DNA from: Luteolibacter sp.
GTDB taxonomy: Bacteria > Verrucomicrobiota > Verrucomicrobiia > Verrucomicrobiales > Akkermansiaceae
Assembly (NCBI GenBank): GCA_021298895.1
Contig: JAJTHK010000107.1
Coordinates: forward strand, 1-38,076
DNA length: 38,076 nucleotides
Reading direction: 5' to 3'
The translations under genes were made by a program, and so were the position numbers. This document shows, one piece after another, positions 17,790-27,908 of this stretch. The notes beneath the pieces are model-generated. The model saw nothing but the letters and a program-made list of their open reading frames with translations. It ran no database searches and had not been told where the DNA came from. Numbering within the stretch: the stretch's first letter is position 1; each line of letters begins with the position of its first letter.

Positions 17790-19487
17790 TTATGTGCTCG
17801 TAGGCGCAGATGATTGGCTCAGCAGTGTGGCCTTTAACCTCGAGCGTTTTTGATAGAGTGAGTATGTCAATCGCATGATAACGATGATATAGACTCCTTG
17901 CCAAAAAGTCCAAACGCTGGGAACGGTGCGATCGATGAGAAGTGGAAGTTCTGTGATGCTCAGATGATTGGCTGCGGTGAGAAATGGTAAACCCAGAGGA
18001 GAAATGCCCCCCACCCACAAGGCAAGTGGTTGCAAGCGGTCTGAAGTGCCGAACAGGATGGCTGATAACATCAGTGGAACGACCACGATGAAAATGATGC
18101 ACATGAACAAAGTTCGCGTTCCTTTGAGTTCGAGAATCAAGTGATGAAGCAAACCACAGGTGACTATCGCTAATAAAAACCAACCCGAATTTGAAATGGG
18201 CGAGAAATGGCCGGGGAACCAACGGGATTCAACGATCATATGTGTGAAGTAAAACCATCCGGCTCCTCCGATGAGTGACATGACAAGGACATAGGGAGTT
18301 GAATTGGATTCGTCGGCGAGTAGAGGAAGTCTGTTTTTTTGTAACTTGTGGGCGCGTCGCCAACCATTGACCACGGTTTCATAACTTGGCGTAATCAGGG
18401 AGCTCATGACCCATAGCAAAATAAGTGTTAGAAAACCATAGGCGAGAATCATGGCCATAGCCTCCCAGCGATCAGGCTCCCATTGCTGTCCTCTAGTGAA
18501 TACAGAAAAACGCGCGAACTGCTGAGTGGGAAAAAGTTTACCGGAGTCGATGAGAGGAATCGAATTTCCCAATAACAAGATTTGTATCCAGAGGAAAAAC
18601 CCGCTGGCCCAGAGCTTTCCAGAGAGGTGAGCGTCAGCATCGCGCCATCGGCGGCAGAGCATAACAAAAAAGGTAATGATCAAGCAGGCCTGTGTGAACC
18701 ATGTGAAAACGGCTTCCGGGAAATCGAGATTGAAAAATCGTGCTTCAGAAAACAAGCGACGGCTAACATCTATGGCTGCTCCGAAGGTTTTGGGAACCAG
18801 ATCCGGCATGGCGTCCTGAATGGTGGGAGTGATGGTCAGGTATTTGAAGAAGACCAAACCGAATTTCGCGGCTTGTGGGATGATGGTGTAGAGCGAGAAA
18901 ATAAGACCAATGGTCATAAGGAAAGCCCAACGGCGGTTTTTCACGATGGTGCCGGTAAGTAGCCCGGTTAGATGATAGAGCAAGGTGGTGCTAGCCATCA
19001 CACCATATATGGAAAGCATGACTCCCAAGGGCACTTGGCCACGGATAAAACACCAGAGTGTGAAAGGCAAGGTGCAGAGAAACATCACGGTCTCACGGAT
19101 AGGTAGGCCGAAGAGGTAGCCTATCACTTTCGATACAGAGCTCATGGGGAGCAGTCGCTGGTAGTCAATGACTCCCTCGTCACGTTCTGCGGTCATGCCT
19201 CCGGAAGCTTGAGCGGTGCCGAGAACAAACAGGATGAACGCCTGAATAATCAGCAATGTGACAAGTGGGGCGCGCTCTATGTCCATAACATCCAGCTCAG
19301 TGCGATTATCACTGAAGGTGCGGATCATTTGAAAAAGGAATCCGCTCACGAGTATTGTAATCAAGCAAGATGCGCCGAGTCCTGTAGGCCGCAAGCGAGC
19401 TCGGCAGTAACGGAGGAAGATAGGATTTCTCCAGATTTCCCAGAAATGGCAGACAGGCGGAATCTTGGTAGGAGTGGTTTGTGACAT
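17790..19487 (-). CDS. Multi-TM ABC transporter permease-like protein
   Basis: 565 aa with many TM segments; GGMTAERDEGVIDYQRLLPMSSVSKVIGYLFGLPIRE is typical of ABC-2-type permeases; immediately downstream of an ABC ATPase. Confidence 0.7.
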   Translation of the reverse strand: MSQTTPTKIPPVCHFWEIWRNPIFLRYCRARLRPTGLGASCLITILVSGFLFQMIRTFSDNRTELDVMDIERAPLVTLLIIQAFILFVLGTAQASGGMTAERDEGVIDYQRLLPMSSVSKVIGYLFGLPIRETVMFLCTLPFTLWCFIRGQVPLGVMLSIYGVMASTTLLYHLTGLLTGTIVKNRRWAFLMTIGLIFSLYTIIPQAAKFGLVFFKYLTITPTIQDAMPDLVPKTFGAAIDVSRRLFSEARFFNLDFPEAVFTWFTQACLIITFFVMLCRRWRDADAHLSGKLWASGFFLWIQILLLGNSIPLIDSGKLFPTQQFARFSVFTRGQQWEPDRWEAMAMILAYGFLTLILLWVMSSLITPSYETVVNGWRRAHKLQKNRLPLLADESNSTPYVLVMSLIGGAGWFYFTHMIVESRWFPGHFSPISNSGWFLLAIVTCGLLHHLILELKGTRTLFMCIIFIVVVPLMLSAILFGTSDRLQPLALWVGGISPLGLPFLTAANHLSITELPLLIDRTVPSVWTFWQGVYIIVIMRLTYSLYQKRSRLKATLLSQSSAPTST

Positions 19488-19526
19488 GAGAATGGTGTTT
19501 GATAAATCTGAATGGCGCTTCGGTTG

Positions 19527-20471
19527 TTAAACTTGTGCGCGTGATTTTTCGGCAACGTCGATGAGGATTTCTTCGTAGCTCGAGCGTTTTTCTTGGAAGC
19601 TGCGGATGCGCAGGCCGCGCCGCAGGAACTCCTCAAGCACGGAAGCTTGAGCGTCGTCGTCCCCGAGAAAGTCGATAGCAAGCTGCTCTTGCTCGATGAA
19701 TGCGGCGGCCACGCCAGGCAAGTTAGAAAGCCATTCCGGAACCGCTGAAAGGGCTTGCAATGGTGTGACGGTAAGGCGGCGCGAATCATCTCCGAGCTGT
19801 CGGCGAACTTCTTCCACAGTTCCAGAGGCAAGTAACCGACCGCGACTCATGACACATAGCGATGTGCACATCTCGGCCAGTTCTGTTAGAATGTGGGAGC
19901 TGATGAAAATGGTCGCGCCCTCCGCAGTGAGATTGCGAAGCGTTTGGCGAAGGTCGCGGCGAGCGAGCGGATCCAAACCGCTGGCCGGTTCATCCAGGAT
20001 GAGGACTTTTGGCCGATGCAACATCGTTTTAGCAAGAACCAGCCGTTGTGTCTGTCCGCGTGAAAGTTTGTGGCACCAGTGGTTTTTATGATCTGTTAGG
20101 GCGACTTGTTCCAGGCATTCATCGGCGCGTTTGGCACATTCTTTAGCATTTCCCAAGCCGTGAGCACGAGCGTAGAAGCGCAGGAATTCACCGCACTTCA
20201 AATCACGCGGCACAGGCGCGAGGTCTGGCATATAGCCGATTAGACGCCGTGCGTTTTCTTTGTCTTCGATCGCATCAATGCCTGCCAAGCGGACTTCGCC
20301 ATAGGTTGGTCGTGACAATGAGGCAAGGACACGGAAAGTGCTGGTCTTGCCAGCGCCATTCGGCCCGACAATTCCGAATACTTCTCCGGCCGGGACCTGA
20401 AGAGTTAGATCATGCACTGCGGTGAAATCACCGTAGTCGACACGCAGGTCACGGATATCGATGGAGGTCAT
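19527..20471 (-). CDS. ABC transporter ATP-binding protein (ABC-2 type)
   Basis: GPNGAGKTSTFRVL, LSRGQTQRLVLAKTMLHRPKVLILDEPASGLDPLARRDL. Confidence 0.93.
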   Translation of the reverse strand: MTSIDIRDLRVDYGDFTAVHDLTLQVPAGEVFGIVGPNGAGKTSTFRVLASLSRPTYGEVRLAGIDAIEDKENARRLIGYMPDLAPVPRDLKCGEFLRFYARAHGLGNAKECAKRADECLEQVALTDHKNHWCHKLSRGQTQRLVLAKTMLHRPKVLILDEPASGLDPLARRDLRQTLRNLTAEGATIFISSHILTELAEMCTSLCVMSRGRLLASGTVEEVRRQLGDDSRRLTVTPLQALSAVPEWLSNLPGVAAAFIEQEQLAIDFLGDDDAQASVLEEFLRRGLRIRSFQEKRSSYEEILIDVAEKSRAQV

Positions 20472-20565
20472 TTATGATGAAAGTGTGGAGGTTTGACTAT
20501 ATGAATTCAGACTTGTTCTTTGCACGGTGTCGATTTCTTCGAATGCTAACCATGTGCCTCTTGGA

Positions 20566-21519
20566 TTACCATATGTCGTCGTCCGGATTCCAATCGTGAG
20601 GGATGGTGAGTCCTAATTGGGCGGCTTCTTGTTGGGCATTTACGAGCTGCTCTTGTTTGTGCTGCTGGTAAGCGGCGCGTTGTTCGGGGTGCAACACGGA
20701 AAGCATGGCGTCTTCTCTTGAGGTGTTTGCGGGTAAAGTTTTTGTGCCTTCCGAAAGACCTTCGAACTGCATCTGAGGATCATAGTGCCGCGATGTCTGC
20801 GCCATATTGAGAAACATCTGGTGGCGTTGTTGCTCGTCAAGTTTGACGATGTTATCGATGCGTTCTACTTGTAGGTCGGCGTCTTGTTGTGCTCGCTCGG
20901 ATTTTTCGGTGATGCGTTCGGTTTTGAAGGCTTGGAGCTCTTCGCCTTTCAGCTGTTGAGCCATGAACGCATCCAGGCCTGTATCTAACTCGAAGTTGCG
21001 CTCAGCCTCCATGAAATCGCGTACGCTTGTATGATCGCTTTCGATCAGATTGCTTATGGTTTTATTATGCTCATTTTGATTCGCAGCGAGATGTTCGATG
21101 AGTTGTTTTTGCTGGTCATCGTTGAGGCCGTATTTACGTGCATATTCTCCGGCCATGCTTTCTGCGCGGCGTTTGGCCTCGAGTTCACTCATTCTTTGGG
21201 TAAGCGGCGAAAGATCGCGCATGAGCGGTTTGAAAGCATTGAAGATATCATCAGGTGTGACGGGCTGTCCGGTCTTCATTGCGAAAGCAATGCTGCGCAC
21301 TCCATCATGAGTTGTTGGACCAAAGCGTTTTCGTGGAATTAGGTCCGAGATCTCATTGAGCTCGGTTCGCGTTTTCTTGAGCTCATGCTGGAGCTGGGCA
21401 ATTTTTTCTTCAGGAGACCCTTCCTCAGGAGGTAGAGTTTTCTGAAACATGATGGCGCCAATAGCACCAAGAGTCACGCCAAGGGCGAGGGGGAGCATTG
21501 AAGTGAGTTTCGATTGCAT
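20566..21519 (-). CDS. Membrane-anchored coiled-coil protein of unknown function with LxxxQ-type repeats
   Basis: MQSKLTSMLPLALGVTLGAIGAIMFQ anchor; later LNDDQQKQLIEHL, LDEQQRHQMFLNMAQ, VLHPEQRAAYQQHKQEQ. Start at 21519 rather than 21534. Confidence 0.6.
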   Translation of the reverse strand: MQSKLTSMLPLALGVTLGAIGAIMFQKTLPPEEGSPEEKIAQLQHELKKTRTELNEISDLIPRKRFGPTTHDGVRSIAFAMKTGQPVTPDDIFNAFKPLMRDLSPLTQRMSELEAKRRAESMAGEYARKYGLNDDQQKQLIEHLAANQNEHNKTISNLIESDHTSVRDFMEAERNFELDTGLDAFMAQQLKGEELQAFKTERITEKSERAQQDADLQVERIDNIVKLDEQQRHQMFLNMAQTSRHYDPQMQFEGLSEGTKTLPANTSREDAMLSVLHPEQRAAYQQHKQEQLVNAQQEAAQLGLTIPHDWNPDDDIW

Positions 21520-21607
21520 GGGGGGGTTATACATGGATTCACCCGAGAGTGGGTGAATTATTGATGAATTATTCGTGAAAAAGGGAAAGCGAGACGACTC
21601 TCGTACG

Positions 21608-22219
21608 TCACTGCAATTTACGGCTTGTGATCCTGCTCACCCTCAGTCTTTCAGCTACGATGAGTGATTTGAAGCGTGTGTAATCTTCTTCCTGAGTTCC
21701 GGAAATGAGGCGGTAGGTGTATTCTGACCAGTGACGGGTTTCTTCGATGGCGTTTTTCATGCGCAGTTCGATGACTTCTGCGGAGTCGGTGCCTCTGCCG
21801 GAGAGGCGTTTGAGAAGTTCTTCTTCGTTCGCAGGCATCACGAATAGATCGACTAGGGTAGCGCGTATCGAGGTGTCTTCGGATTTACGGACGAGCTCAG
21901 CACCTTGGACATCGAGATCCATGACAACATCGCGACCCACAGCGAGGTATTGAACGACCTCTGAGCGGAGGGTGCCGTAGAGGTTTCCGTGGACCTCGGC
22001 ACTTTCTAAGAACTCACCATTTTGGCGTTTGGAGAGGAATTGTTCGCGACTGAGGAAATGGTAGTCCTTGCCGTCGATTTCGCCCGGACGTGGCGAGCGG
22101 GTGGTGCAGGAGATCGAGTAATGAGCTTCGTTCTCGCCAGCCAAACGCCTGCACAAGGTCGTTTTGCCAGAACCCGATGGCCCGGAGACCACTAATAATA
22201 TTCCCGTCCGTTGCGACAT
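21608..22219 (-). CDS. gmk: Guanylate kinase
   Basis: ILLVVSGPSGSGKTTLCRRLAGE, SISCTTRSPRPGEIDGKDYHFLSREQF; start MSQRTG at 22219 preferred. Confidence 0.96.
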   Translation of the reverse strand: MSQRTGILLVVSGPSGSGKTTLCRRLAGENEAHYSISCTTRSPRPGEIDGKDYHFLSREQFLSKRQNGEFLESAEVHGNLYGTLRSEVVQYLAVGRDVVMDLDVQGAELVRKSEDTSIRATLVDLFVMPANEEELLKRLSGRGTDSAEVIELRMKNAIEETRHWSEYTYRLISGTQEEDYTRFKSLIVAERLRVSRITSRKLQ

Positions 22220-22243
22220 GGCACTAAACTGCACGGAAAATCC

Positions 22244-22264
22244 AAAATCTGAAATCTAAAATTC
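22244..22264 (-). repeat. Period-7 repeat, - strand GAATTTT AGATTTC AGATTTT
   Basis: Upstream of the gmk start; related in sequence to the 7675-7702 array. Confidence 0.65.
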
Positions 22265-22325
22265 AGGGAATCGCTTTATATGCCGTTCTTGACTTTTTCA
22301 TGGGAAATCCGCTTACAATGCTAGC

Positions 22326-23876
22326 GTGTCCAAGTGTTGCAATTTGTTCGTGTTGTTGGTGCTAGGTTCGGGTTTCGCTTATGCTCAGAATTGGGAGCGA
22401 GAGGGAGTCGAATTTGGAATGGTCGAAAGCCGTGCCAAGGCTTTGGCGAAAGAAAAATATCACACTCCGAATAAAGAAGCGTTGCCAGGTTGGATGAAGT
22501 CTCTGACCTACGATCAATACCGCGATATCCGCTTCGATCCTAACCGTGCGATTTGGAGCGATACGAAGTCGCCCTTCCGCGCGATGTTTTTTCATCCGGG
22601 ATATTTATTTCTCGAGCCTGTGGCTATTCATGAGTTTACCGATACACATCGTCAGCGCGTGCGTCTTTCCGAAGCATTTTTTAATTACGGACCATTGGTG
22701 AAAAATCATGGTGTATTACCGCCCGAGGCTGGATTTGCAGGTTTCCGTTTGCATTCGCCATTAAATAATCCCGGTGTGTTCGATGAGTTGGTGGTGTTTC
22801 AAGGAGCGAGTTACTGGCGAGCACTTGGAAAAGGTCAGCGCTACGGAATTTCTGCTAGAGGTATTGCGGTTGATACTGGGGCGGAAGGTGTAGCCGAGGA
22901 GTTTCCTTCGTTTCGTGAATTCTGGTTGAGAAAACCTCAAGATGGAGATGAGCGAGTTGTGTTCTTTGCGTTGCTGGACGGTCCTTCTTATACGGGAGCT
23001 TATGAGTTTGCTGTCAAACCCGGCGAAGACACCATCATGAGCGTGAAAGCTGTGCTGTTCACTCGCAAAGAGGTCAAACGCCTCGGGATAGCACCGATGT
23101 CCAGTATGTTCTGGTTCGGGGAAAATTCACGACGTCGGTTCGATGACTTCCGTCCCGAGGTGCACGATTCCGATGGTCTTGCGATCCGGATGGGCAACGG
23201 CCAGAGAATCTGGAGACCGATTTCAAATGACACGGGGAACTTGGAGTTCAGTTTCTTCGATATGGAAAAATGTGATGGCTTTGGCCTGCTTCAGCGTGAT
23301 CGTCGGTTTAGTGCTTATGTGGATGGTGAAGCTGCGTATGATCTCCGTCCTTCGCTTTGGATTGAGCCAACTTCTGATTGGGGTTCCGGTAGCGTGATGC
23401 TGATGGAAATTCCGACTGGCAATGAGCTTGCTGACAACACCGTTGCGATGTGGGTTCCTAAAAATACTCCCAAGCCAGGAGATCGGTTAGAATTCAATTA
23501 TCGTCAGCATTGGACCATGGAAACGCATCCATCTGATGCGGGTGGTCACGTGGTGGCAACTCGCACGGGCGTGCATGAATGGCAGCCAGAGCAACGGACG
23601 ATGATCGTGGAATTTGAGGGTGAAAATCTCGTCGGTGAAGACGGTAAGATGCCAGATGCAGTCGTCGAAGCGGTTGGCGAAGCAGGAACGAAAGTTAAAA
23701 TTCAAGGCGTCGCCGTGCAGACTATTTCGAAAGGTCGTCTCAGGCTAGCATTCCAAGTTCTCCCTGCGACGGAAGGCGCAAAACTCTCCGACGTTGGTTC
23801 GCTTGAGCTAAAAGCATCATTGAAAAAGGGAGAAGATTTTCTGACTGAAACATGGGTTTACCGAATCAAACTTTAG
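22326..23876 (+). CDS. opgG: Glucan biosynthesis protein G (periplasmic OpgG/MdoG)
   Basis: YDQYRDIRFDPNRAIW, FFHPGYLFLEPVAIHEF, GASYWRALGKGQRYGISARGIAVDT, SSMFWFGENSRRRFDDFRPEVHDSDGLAIRMGNGQRIWRPISN. Confidence 0.93.
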   Translation: MSKCCNLFVLLVLGSGFAYAQNWEREGVEFGMVESRAKALAKEKYHTPNKEALPGWMKSLTYDQYRDIRFDPNRAIWSDTKSPFRAMFFHPGYLFLEPVAIHEFTDTHRQRVRLSEAFFNYGPLVKNHGVLPPEAGFAGFRLHSPLNNPGVFDELVVFQGASYWRALGKGQRYGISARGIAVDTGAEGVAEEFPSFREFWLRKPQDGDERVVFFALLDGPSYTGAYEFAVKPGEDTIMSVKAVLFTRKEVKRLGIAPMSSMFWFGENSRRRFDDFRPEVHDSDGLAIRMGNGQRIWRPISNDTGNLEFSFFDMEKCDGFGLLQRDRRFSAYVDGEAAYDLRPSLWIEPTSDWGSGSVMLMEIPTGNELADNTVAMWVPKNTPKPGDRLEFNYRQHWTMETHPSDAGGHVVATRTGVHEWQPEQRTMIVEFEGENLVGEDGKMPDAVVEAVGEAGTKVKIQGVAVQTISKGRLRLAFQVLPATEGAKLSDVGSLELKASLKKGEDFLTETWVYRIKL

Positions 23877-24442
23877 ACTCACTCAGACCGCTCACGGAAT
23901 CTGAGCTGGATGAATGGGAGGACGCATACGCAGCAGTGGAGGCTTATTTGGCCGCGTTGCATATTCGCAACCGATTGTTGGTTGCGGAATTGGTGCGTGG
24001 AATTCTCTGGCGTGCCTCAGAGCGCAGAGCAAATGAACCGGAAAGCACCGCGCGGAAACTGGCGATGGAAGAAATGCTTTCCGAGATCGGTGTATGGACC
24101 GAGCGCGTGCTCGACGAGCCCTTGGTCGATCGGCGACTTGCGGCCCGAGGTCGCCTCGCACTATTGCTTGCCGGTATGCCTGACCGCTGGCAGGGGGTTT
24201 TTCTAACACCTGAGCCATGGCCTGATGAATTCGTGGCGGCGATGCGCAGTTCCTATCTTGCAGCCGGCCCTCAGTTCGCAGAGCTAACCATGGTTCCTAA
24301 ACCGCTTGAACTCAATGTCATCGGAAACGGCGCTGCACAATGGTGGGAAACGATGGATAGGCGGCCCATCGTGAGACGCATGTTCGCTTTTAGTTTAGTG
24401 ATCGCATTGATTGCTGCTATTTGGTTTATTTTCTTTGACTGA
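23852..24442 (+). CDS. Small protein with C-terminal TM, encoded between opgG and opgH
   Basis: 196 aa; C-terminal MFAFSLVIALIAAIWFIFFD; overlaps the opgG end by 25 bp and the opgH start by 1 bp (TGATG). Confidence 0.65.
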   Translation: MGLPNQTLDSLRPLTESELDEWEDAYAAVEAYLAALHIRNRLLVAELVRGILWRASERRANEPESTARKLAMEEMLSEIGVWTERVLDEPLVDRRLAARGRLALLLAGMPDRWQGVFLTPEPWPDEFVAAMRSSYLAAGPQFAELTMVPKPLELNVIGNGAAQWWETMDRRPIVRRMFAFSLVIALIAAIWFIFFD

Positions 24443-26574
24443 TGGATACTCAAGATACAACCAATAGCTCGGATTCGATGGCGTTTTATAAAGGCGCGTC
24501 TGCGAAGGGACGGCGGTTGGTGTTTTTCGGTAGTATCATTTTGCTGAACATCGTTGCAGTCTTCTGGTTGACCGATTTGTTTTGGTGCTTAGGTAGTCAC
24601 CGCGCTCACATTCCCTTGATTGTCATTTTTGCCATTCTCAATGGATTGCTTGTGCTTGGATCGTTCCATGCCTTGTTCGGTGCCCTGGATATTTTCCGAG
24701 GCAGACACAGAGCAGTGCGCATTACCCAACTCGCTGAAGGTCCAGTTGATGTGTTAGGAAAAAGGCATGCGGTTGTGATGCCAGTTTACAATGAGGACAG
24801 TATTAAGTTTTGCGCTCGGATTGAGGCGATTTACAAATCGATCGAGACGACCGGGCATTTGGATTCGTTTGATTTCTTCATTCTTAGCGATACTCGGGAT
24901 CATGACCTATGGGTGTTAGAAGAAGTCGCTTGGACGAATCTTTGCCGCAGGCTCAGAGGATTTGGAAAGATCTATTACCGTCGCCGTAAAATAAATGAGA
25001 ACCGCAAGGCGGGTAACATAGGAGATTTCGTGCGGACATGGGGTGGGGGATACGAAGGAATGTTGGTGTTGGATGCGGACAGCCTGATGGATGGTGGTGA
25101 TATCGTGAAAATGGCAAGAGTGATGGAGGCGTATCCAAAGCTTGGTATTCTGCAAACCCCACCGAAACTGATTCGCGGAGTTTCGATTTTCACGCGTTTA
25201 CAACAGTTTGCCATGAGGCTTTACGGGCCGTTGTTCATTCGTGGATTGAATTTCTGGCAACTCGCTGGTGGCAGTTATTGGGGGCATAATGCGATGATAC
25301 GGGTGAAGCCGTTTTCCGAATTCTGTGAACTGCCTGCGCTTCCCGGTAGAGAGCCGTTCGGCGGGCGAATACTCAGTCATGACTTTGTTGAGGCTGCGTT
25401 AATGGTTTCGGAAGGTTGGGAAGTATGGCTGGCTTGGGACATCGAGGGCACCTATGAAGAAGCGCCGCCAACTTTGGTGGATCACTTGAAGCGCGATCGT
25501 CGTTGGTGCCAAGGAAATCTCCAGCACATGTGGTTGATCTTTGCGCGTAAACTTCCTCTTACGGTTCGCATCCATTTGTTCATGGGAATCATGGCTTACC
25601 TTGGAAGTCCGATTTGGTTTCTTTTCCTCCTCATGGGTTCTTGGCTGGCTTGGGATTTCAAAATGAGCGAACTCACCCCGTTGCCGTTTGATGGCTACAT
25701 ACATCGCTGGCTCGGGATCGATGCACAGATGCAGGCACTAATTCTAACAGCGGCGGTTTTCACTCTGCTTTTTGCTCCCAAAATTCTCGCGCTGTTAGGT
25801 GCTTTGTTTTCAACAGAAACACGCCGTTCTTTTGGTGGGATGTTTTCGCTTCTTATTGGAGTGTTTATTGAAACCATACTATCCGTTTTGTTGGCGCCAT
25901 GCATCATGATGGCACATACTCTTATGGTAGCTGGGATTGTATCCGGACATGCCGTCGGTTGGGGAAATCAAAATCGTGAAACTGATGGAACCGCTTGGTC
26001 AGATGCGCTTCGCTTTCACGCGGTGCCAACGATCATCGGAATCGCCTGGGCATTCTTTGCATGGCATATAGGTAGGGATTTTATGATGTGGATGGCTCCG
26101 ATTCTATTAGGCTTGATCCTATCCATACCTGTGTCAGTTTGGACCAGTCGTTCCCGTTATGGTCGGGCTCTAGGAAAGCTGAGTATTCTTTCAACCCCAG
26201 AAGAAATTCAACTTCCCCCTATCGTCAAGCTTGCGGACGACGCCGAGCATCATGATCAAGGCGTGCTAAACGCTTCATTCGCGGACAGGAATGGAGTGAT
26301 TGCGGCAGTGGTTGACCCTTATGTGAATGGTGTGCACGTTTCCCTTCTGGAGCATGCCGAAATGAACCCCATCGAAGAGGCGCTCGCACGGCGATGCCTG
26401 AAAGAGGGGCCGGATGCCTTGGAGAAAGCCGAGCTTGCTCAGTTGCTCTATCTCGCCCCGGCCATGCTGATGATGCATCGCACGGTTTGGCTGGGTTTGC
26501 CCGATGAGGTTGGCATGATCTGGATGCGGGCAGTCGAAAGCTACCGCCGCCGCAACGATTTGGTGCCCAGCTGA
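24442..26574 (+). CDS. opgH: Glucans biosynthesis glucosyltransferase H
   Basis: VVMPVYNEDSIKF, FFILSDTRDHDLWVLEE, MLVLDADSLMDG, GGSYWGHNAMIRVKPFSEFC, RDRRWCQGNLQHMWL (QxxRW-type). Confidence 0.95.
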   Translation: MDTQDTTNSSDSMAFYKGASAKGRRLVFFGSIILLNIVAVFWLTDLFWCLGSHRAHIPLIVIFAILNGLLVLGSFHALFGALDIFRGRHRAVRITQLAEGPVDVLGKRHAVVMPVYNEDSIKFCARIEAIYKSIETTGHLDSFDFFILSDTRDHDLWVLEEVAWTNLCRRLRGFGKIYYRRRKINENRKAGNIGDFVRTWGGGYEGMLVLDADSLMDGGDIVKMARVMEAYPKLGILQTPPKLIRGVSIFTRLQQFAMRLYGPLFIRGLNFWQLAGGSYWGHNAMIRVKPFSEFCELPALPGREPFGGRILSHDFVEAALMVSEGWEVWLAWDIEGTYEEAPPTLVDHLKRDRRWCQGNLQHMWLIFARKLPLTVRIHLFMGIMAYLGSPIWFLFLLMGSWLAWDFKMSELTPLPFDGYIHRWLGIDAQMQALILTAAVFTLLFAPKILALLGALFSTETRRSFGGMFSLLIGVFIETILSVLLAPCIMMAHTLMVAGIVSGHAVGWGNQNRETDGTAWSDALRFHAVPTIIGIAWAFFAWHIGRDFMMWMAPILLGLILSIPVSVWTSRSRYGRALGKLSILSTPEEIQLPPIVKLADDAEHHDQGVLNASFADRNGVIAAVVDPYVNGVHVSLLEHAEMNPIEEALARRCLKEGPDALEKAELAQLLYLAPAMLMMHRTVWLGLPDEVGMIWMRAVESYRRRNDLVPS

Positions 26575-26639
26575 GCCGATTTCACCCAGTATTCCGAGGC
26601 TTGCCAAGGGTAGTTGCTAAGTTACACTATAGCAACTTC

Positions 26640-27470
26640 ATGAAGTGCTTTACTACAACAACTGCAGCTTTGTTTTTCGCCTCTCTCGTTGCGCGCGCCC
26701 AAGAGAGCACGGAGCTAAACCAGAAGAGTTTCCTTAAAATCGTGGAGGACGGGGGTATCATGATGTATCCGCTCGCTCTCATTTCGGTGGTAGGAGTGGT
26801 TCTGATTCTCCTCTATCTGGTGACCATTCGGCGCAATGCGGTAGTTAGTGATCGCTTCATGGATAATGCCGAGGCCATGATTCGTAAGCGCGATTTCTTA
26901 GGCTTGATTGGCTACTGCAAGAAACAAAATGAGTCGATGGCTCGGGTCACTCAGAAGACCCTCGATTTCTTTACAAAGTATCCGAGCGCATCTTTCGGCG
27001 AAGTGCGCGAAGTCGCCGAGGCAGAGGGATCGCGGCAAGCGGGTTTGTTGAGTTCACGAATCACTTATCTCGCCGATATTGGATCGATCGCTCCTATGGT
27101 CGGGTTGCTGGGAACCGTTCTCGGAATGATTAAATCCTTTATGCAAATATCCGGTGGAGATGTCCAAGGTGTCCGTCACATGGAGCTATCCGGAGGAGTT
27201 TCTGAAGCATTGATCACGACGGCAGCAGGCTTGATGATCGGTATCCCAGCTTTGGTTTTCTACTCTATATTTCGAGGCAGAGTACAAAAATACATCGCAG
27301 AACTGGAAGCTGCTTCCACTCATTTGATGGCGCTCCTGCACACTCAAGTGGAACACCAACGTCCAGTGGGAGGCGGCTTCCAAAGCTCCAGCCAGAAAAC
27401 CCGCGAAGACTACACAACCCCGGTACCTTCACTGCTCGATACCAACCGTCCTGATTTGCACGGTATTTAA
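26640..27470 (+). CDS. MotA/TolQ/ExbB proton channel family protein
   Basis: Signal-like N-terminus, GGIMMYPLALISVVGVVLILLYL, ADIGSIAPMVGLLGTVLGMIKSFMQI, SGGVSEALITTAAGLMIGIPALVFY. ATG at 26640 preferred over 26601. Confidence 0.92.
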   Translation: MKCFTTTTAALFFASLVARAQESTELNQKSFLKIVEDGGIMMYPLALISVVGVVLILLYLVTIRRNAVVSDRFMDNAEAMIRKRDFLGLIGYCKKQNESMARVTQKTLDFFTKYPSASFGEVREVAEAEGSRQAGLLSSRITYLADIGSIAPMVGLLGTVLGMIKSFMQISGGDVQGVRHMELSGGVSEALITTAAGLMIGIPALVFYSIFRGRVQKYIAELEAASTHLMALLHTQVEHQRPVGGGFQSSSQKTREDYTTPVPSLLDTNRPDLHGI

Positions 27471-27482
27471 TTTAACTGGGCC

Positions 27483-27902
27483 ATGAAATTCCAAAGCAGA
27501 CAACCCGAACCTGCCAGCATGCAGCTAGCACCAATGATTGATATCGTGTTCTTGCTGCTCATTTTCTTCATCGTAACTTGGCAATACACGCGCGCTGAAA
27601 CAGAACTCTCCGTATCGGTTCCGACCGCACAAGGAGGTGCAGATCCACAACGCCAAATCGGTGAAATCGTCATCAATATTTTAGCTGATAGCACAATACG
27701 TGTTGAGGGAACTACGGTGGATCTTGAACAGTTATTAGAAAAGCTGGCAAAAATCGCTAAGGAATATGAAAACCAACCTGTCCGTATTCGGGGTGATGGC
27801 GGAGTTCAGTATCAACGCATTGTCGAGGTGATCGATACCTGCCAGAAAGCAGGGATCTGGAATATTTCTTTCGCGACCCAGCGCCCAACTCCTTCAAAGT
27901 AA
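27483..27902 (+). CDS. ExbD/TolR family biopolymer transport protein
   Basis: LAPMIDIVFLLLIFFIVTWQY; C-terminal VRIRGDGGVQYQRIVEVIDTCQKAGIWNISFAT. Confidence 0.92.
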   Translation: MKFQSRQPEPASMQLAPMIDIVFLLLIFFIVTWQYTRAETELSVSVPTAQGGADPQRQIGEIVINILADSTIRVEGTTVDLEQLLEKLAKIAKEYENQPVRIRGDGGVQYQRIVEVIDTCQKAGIWNISFATQRPTPSK

Positions 27903-27908
27903 GACGGT

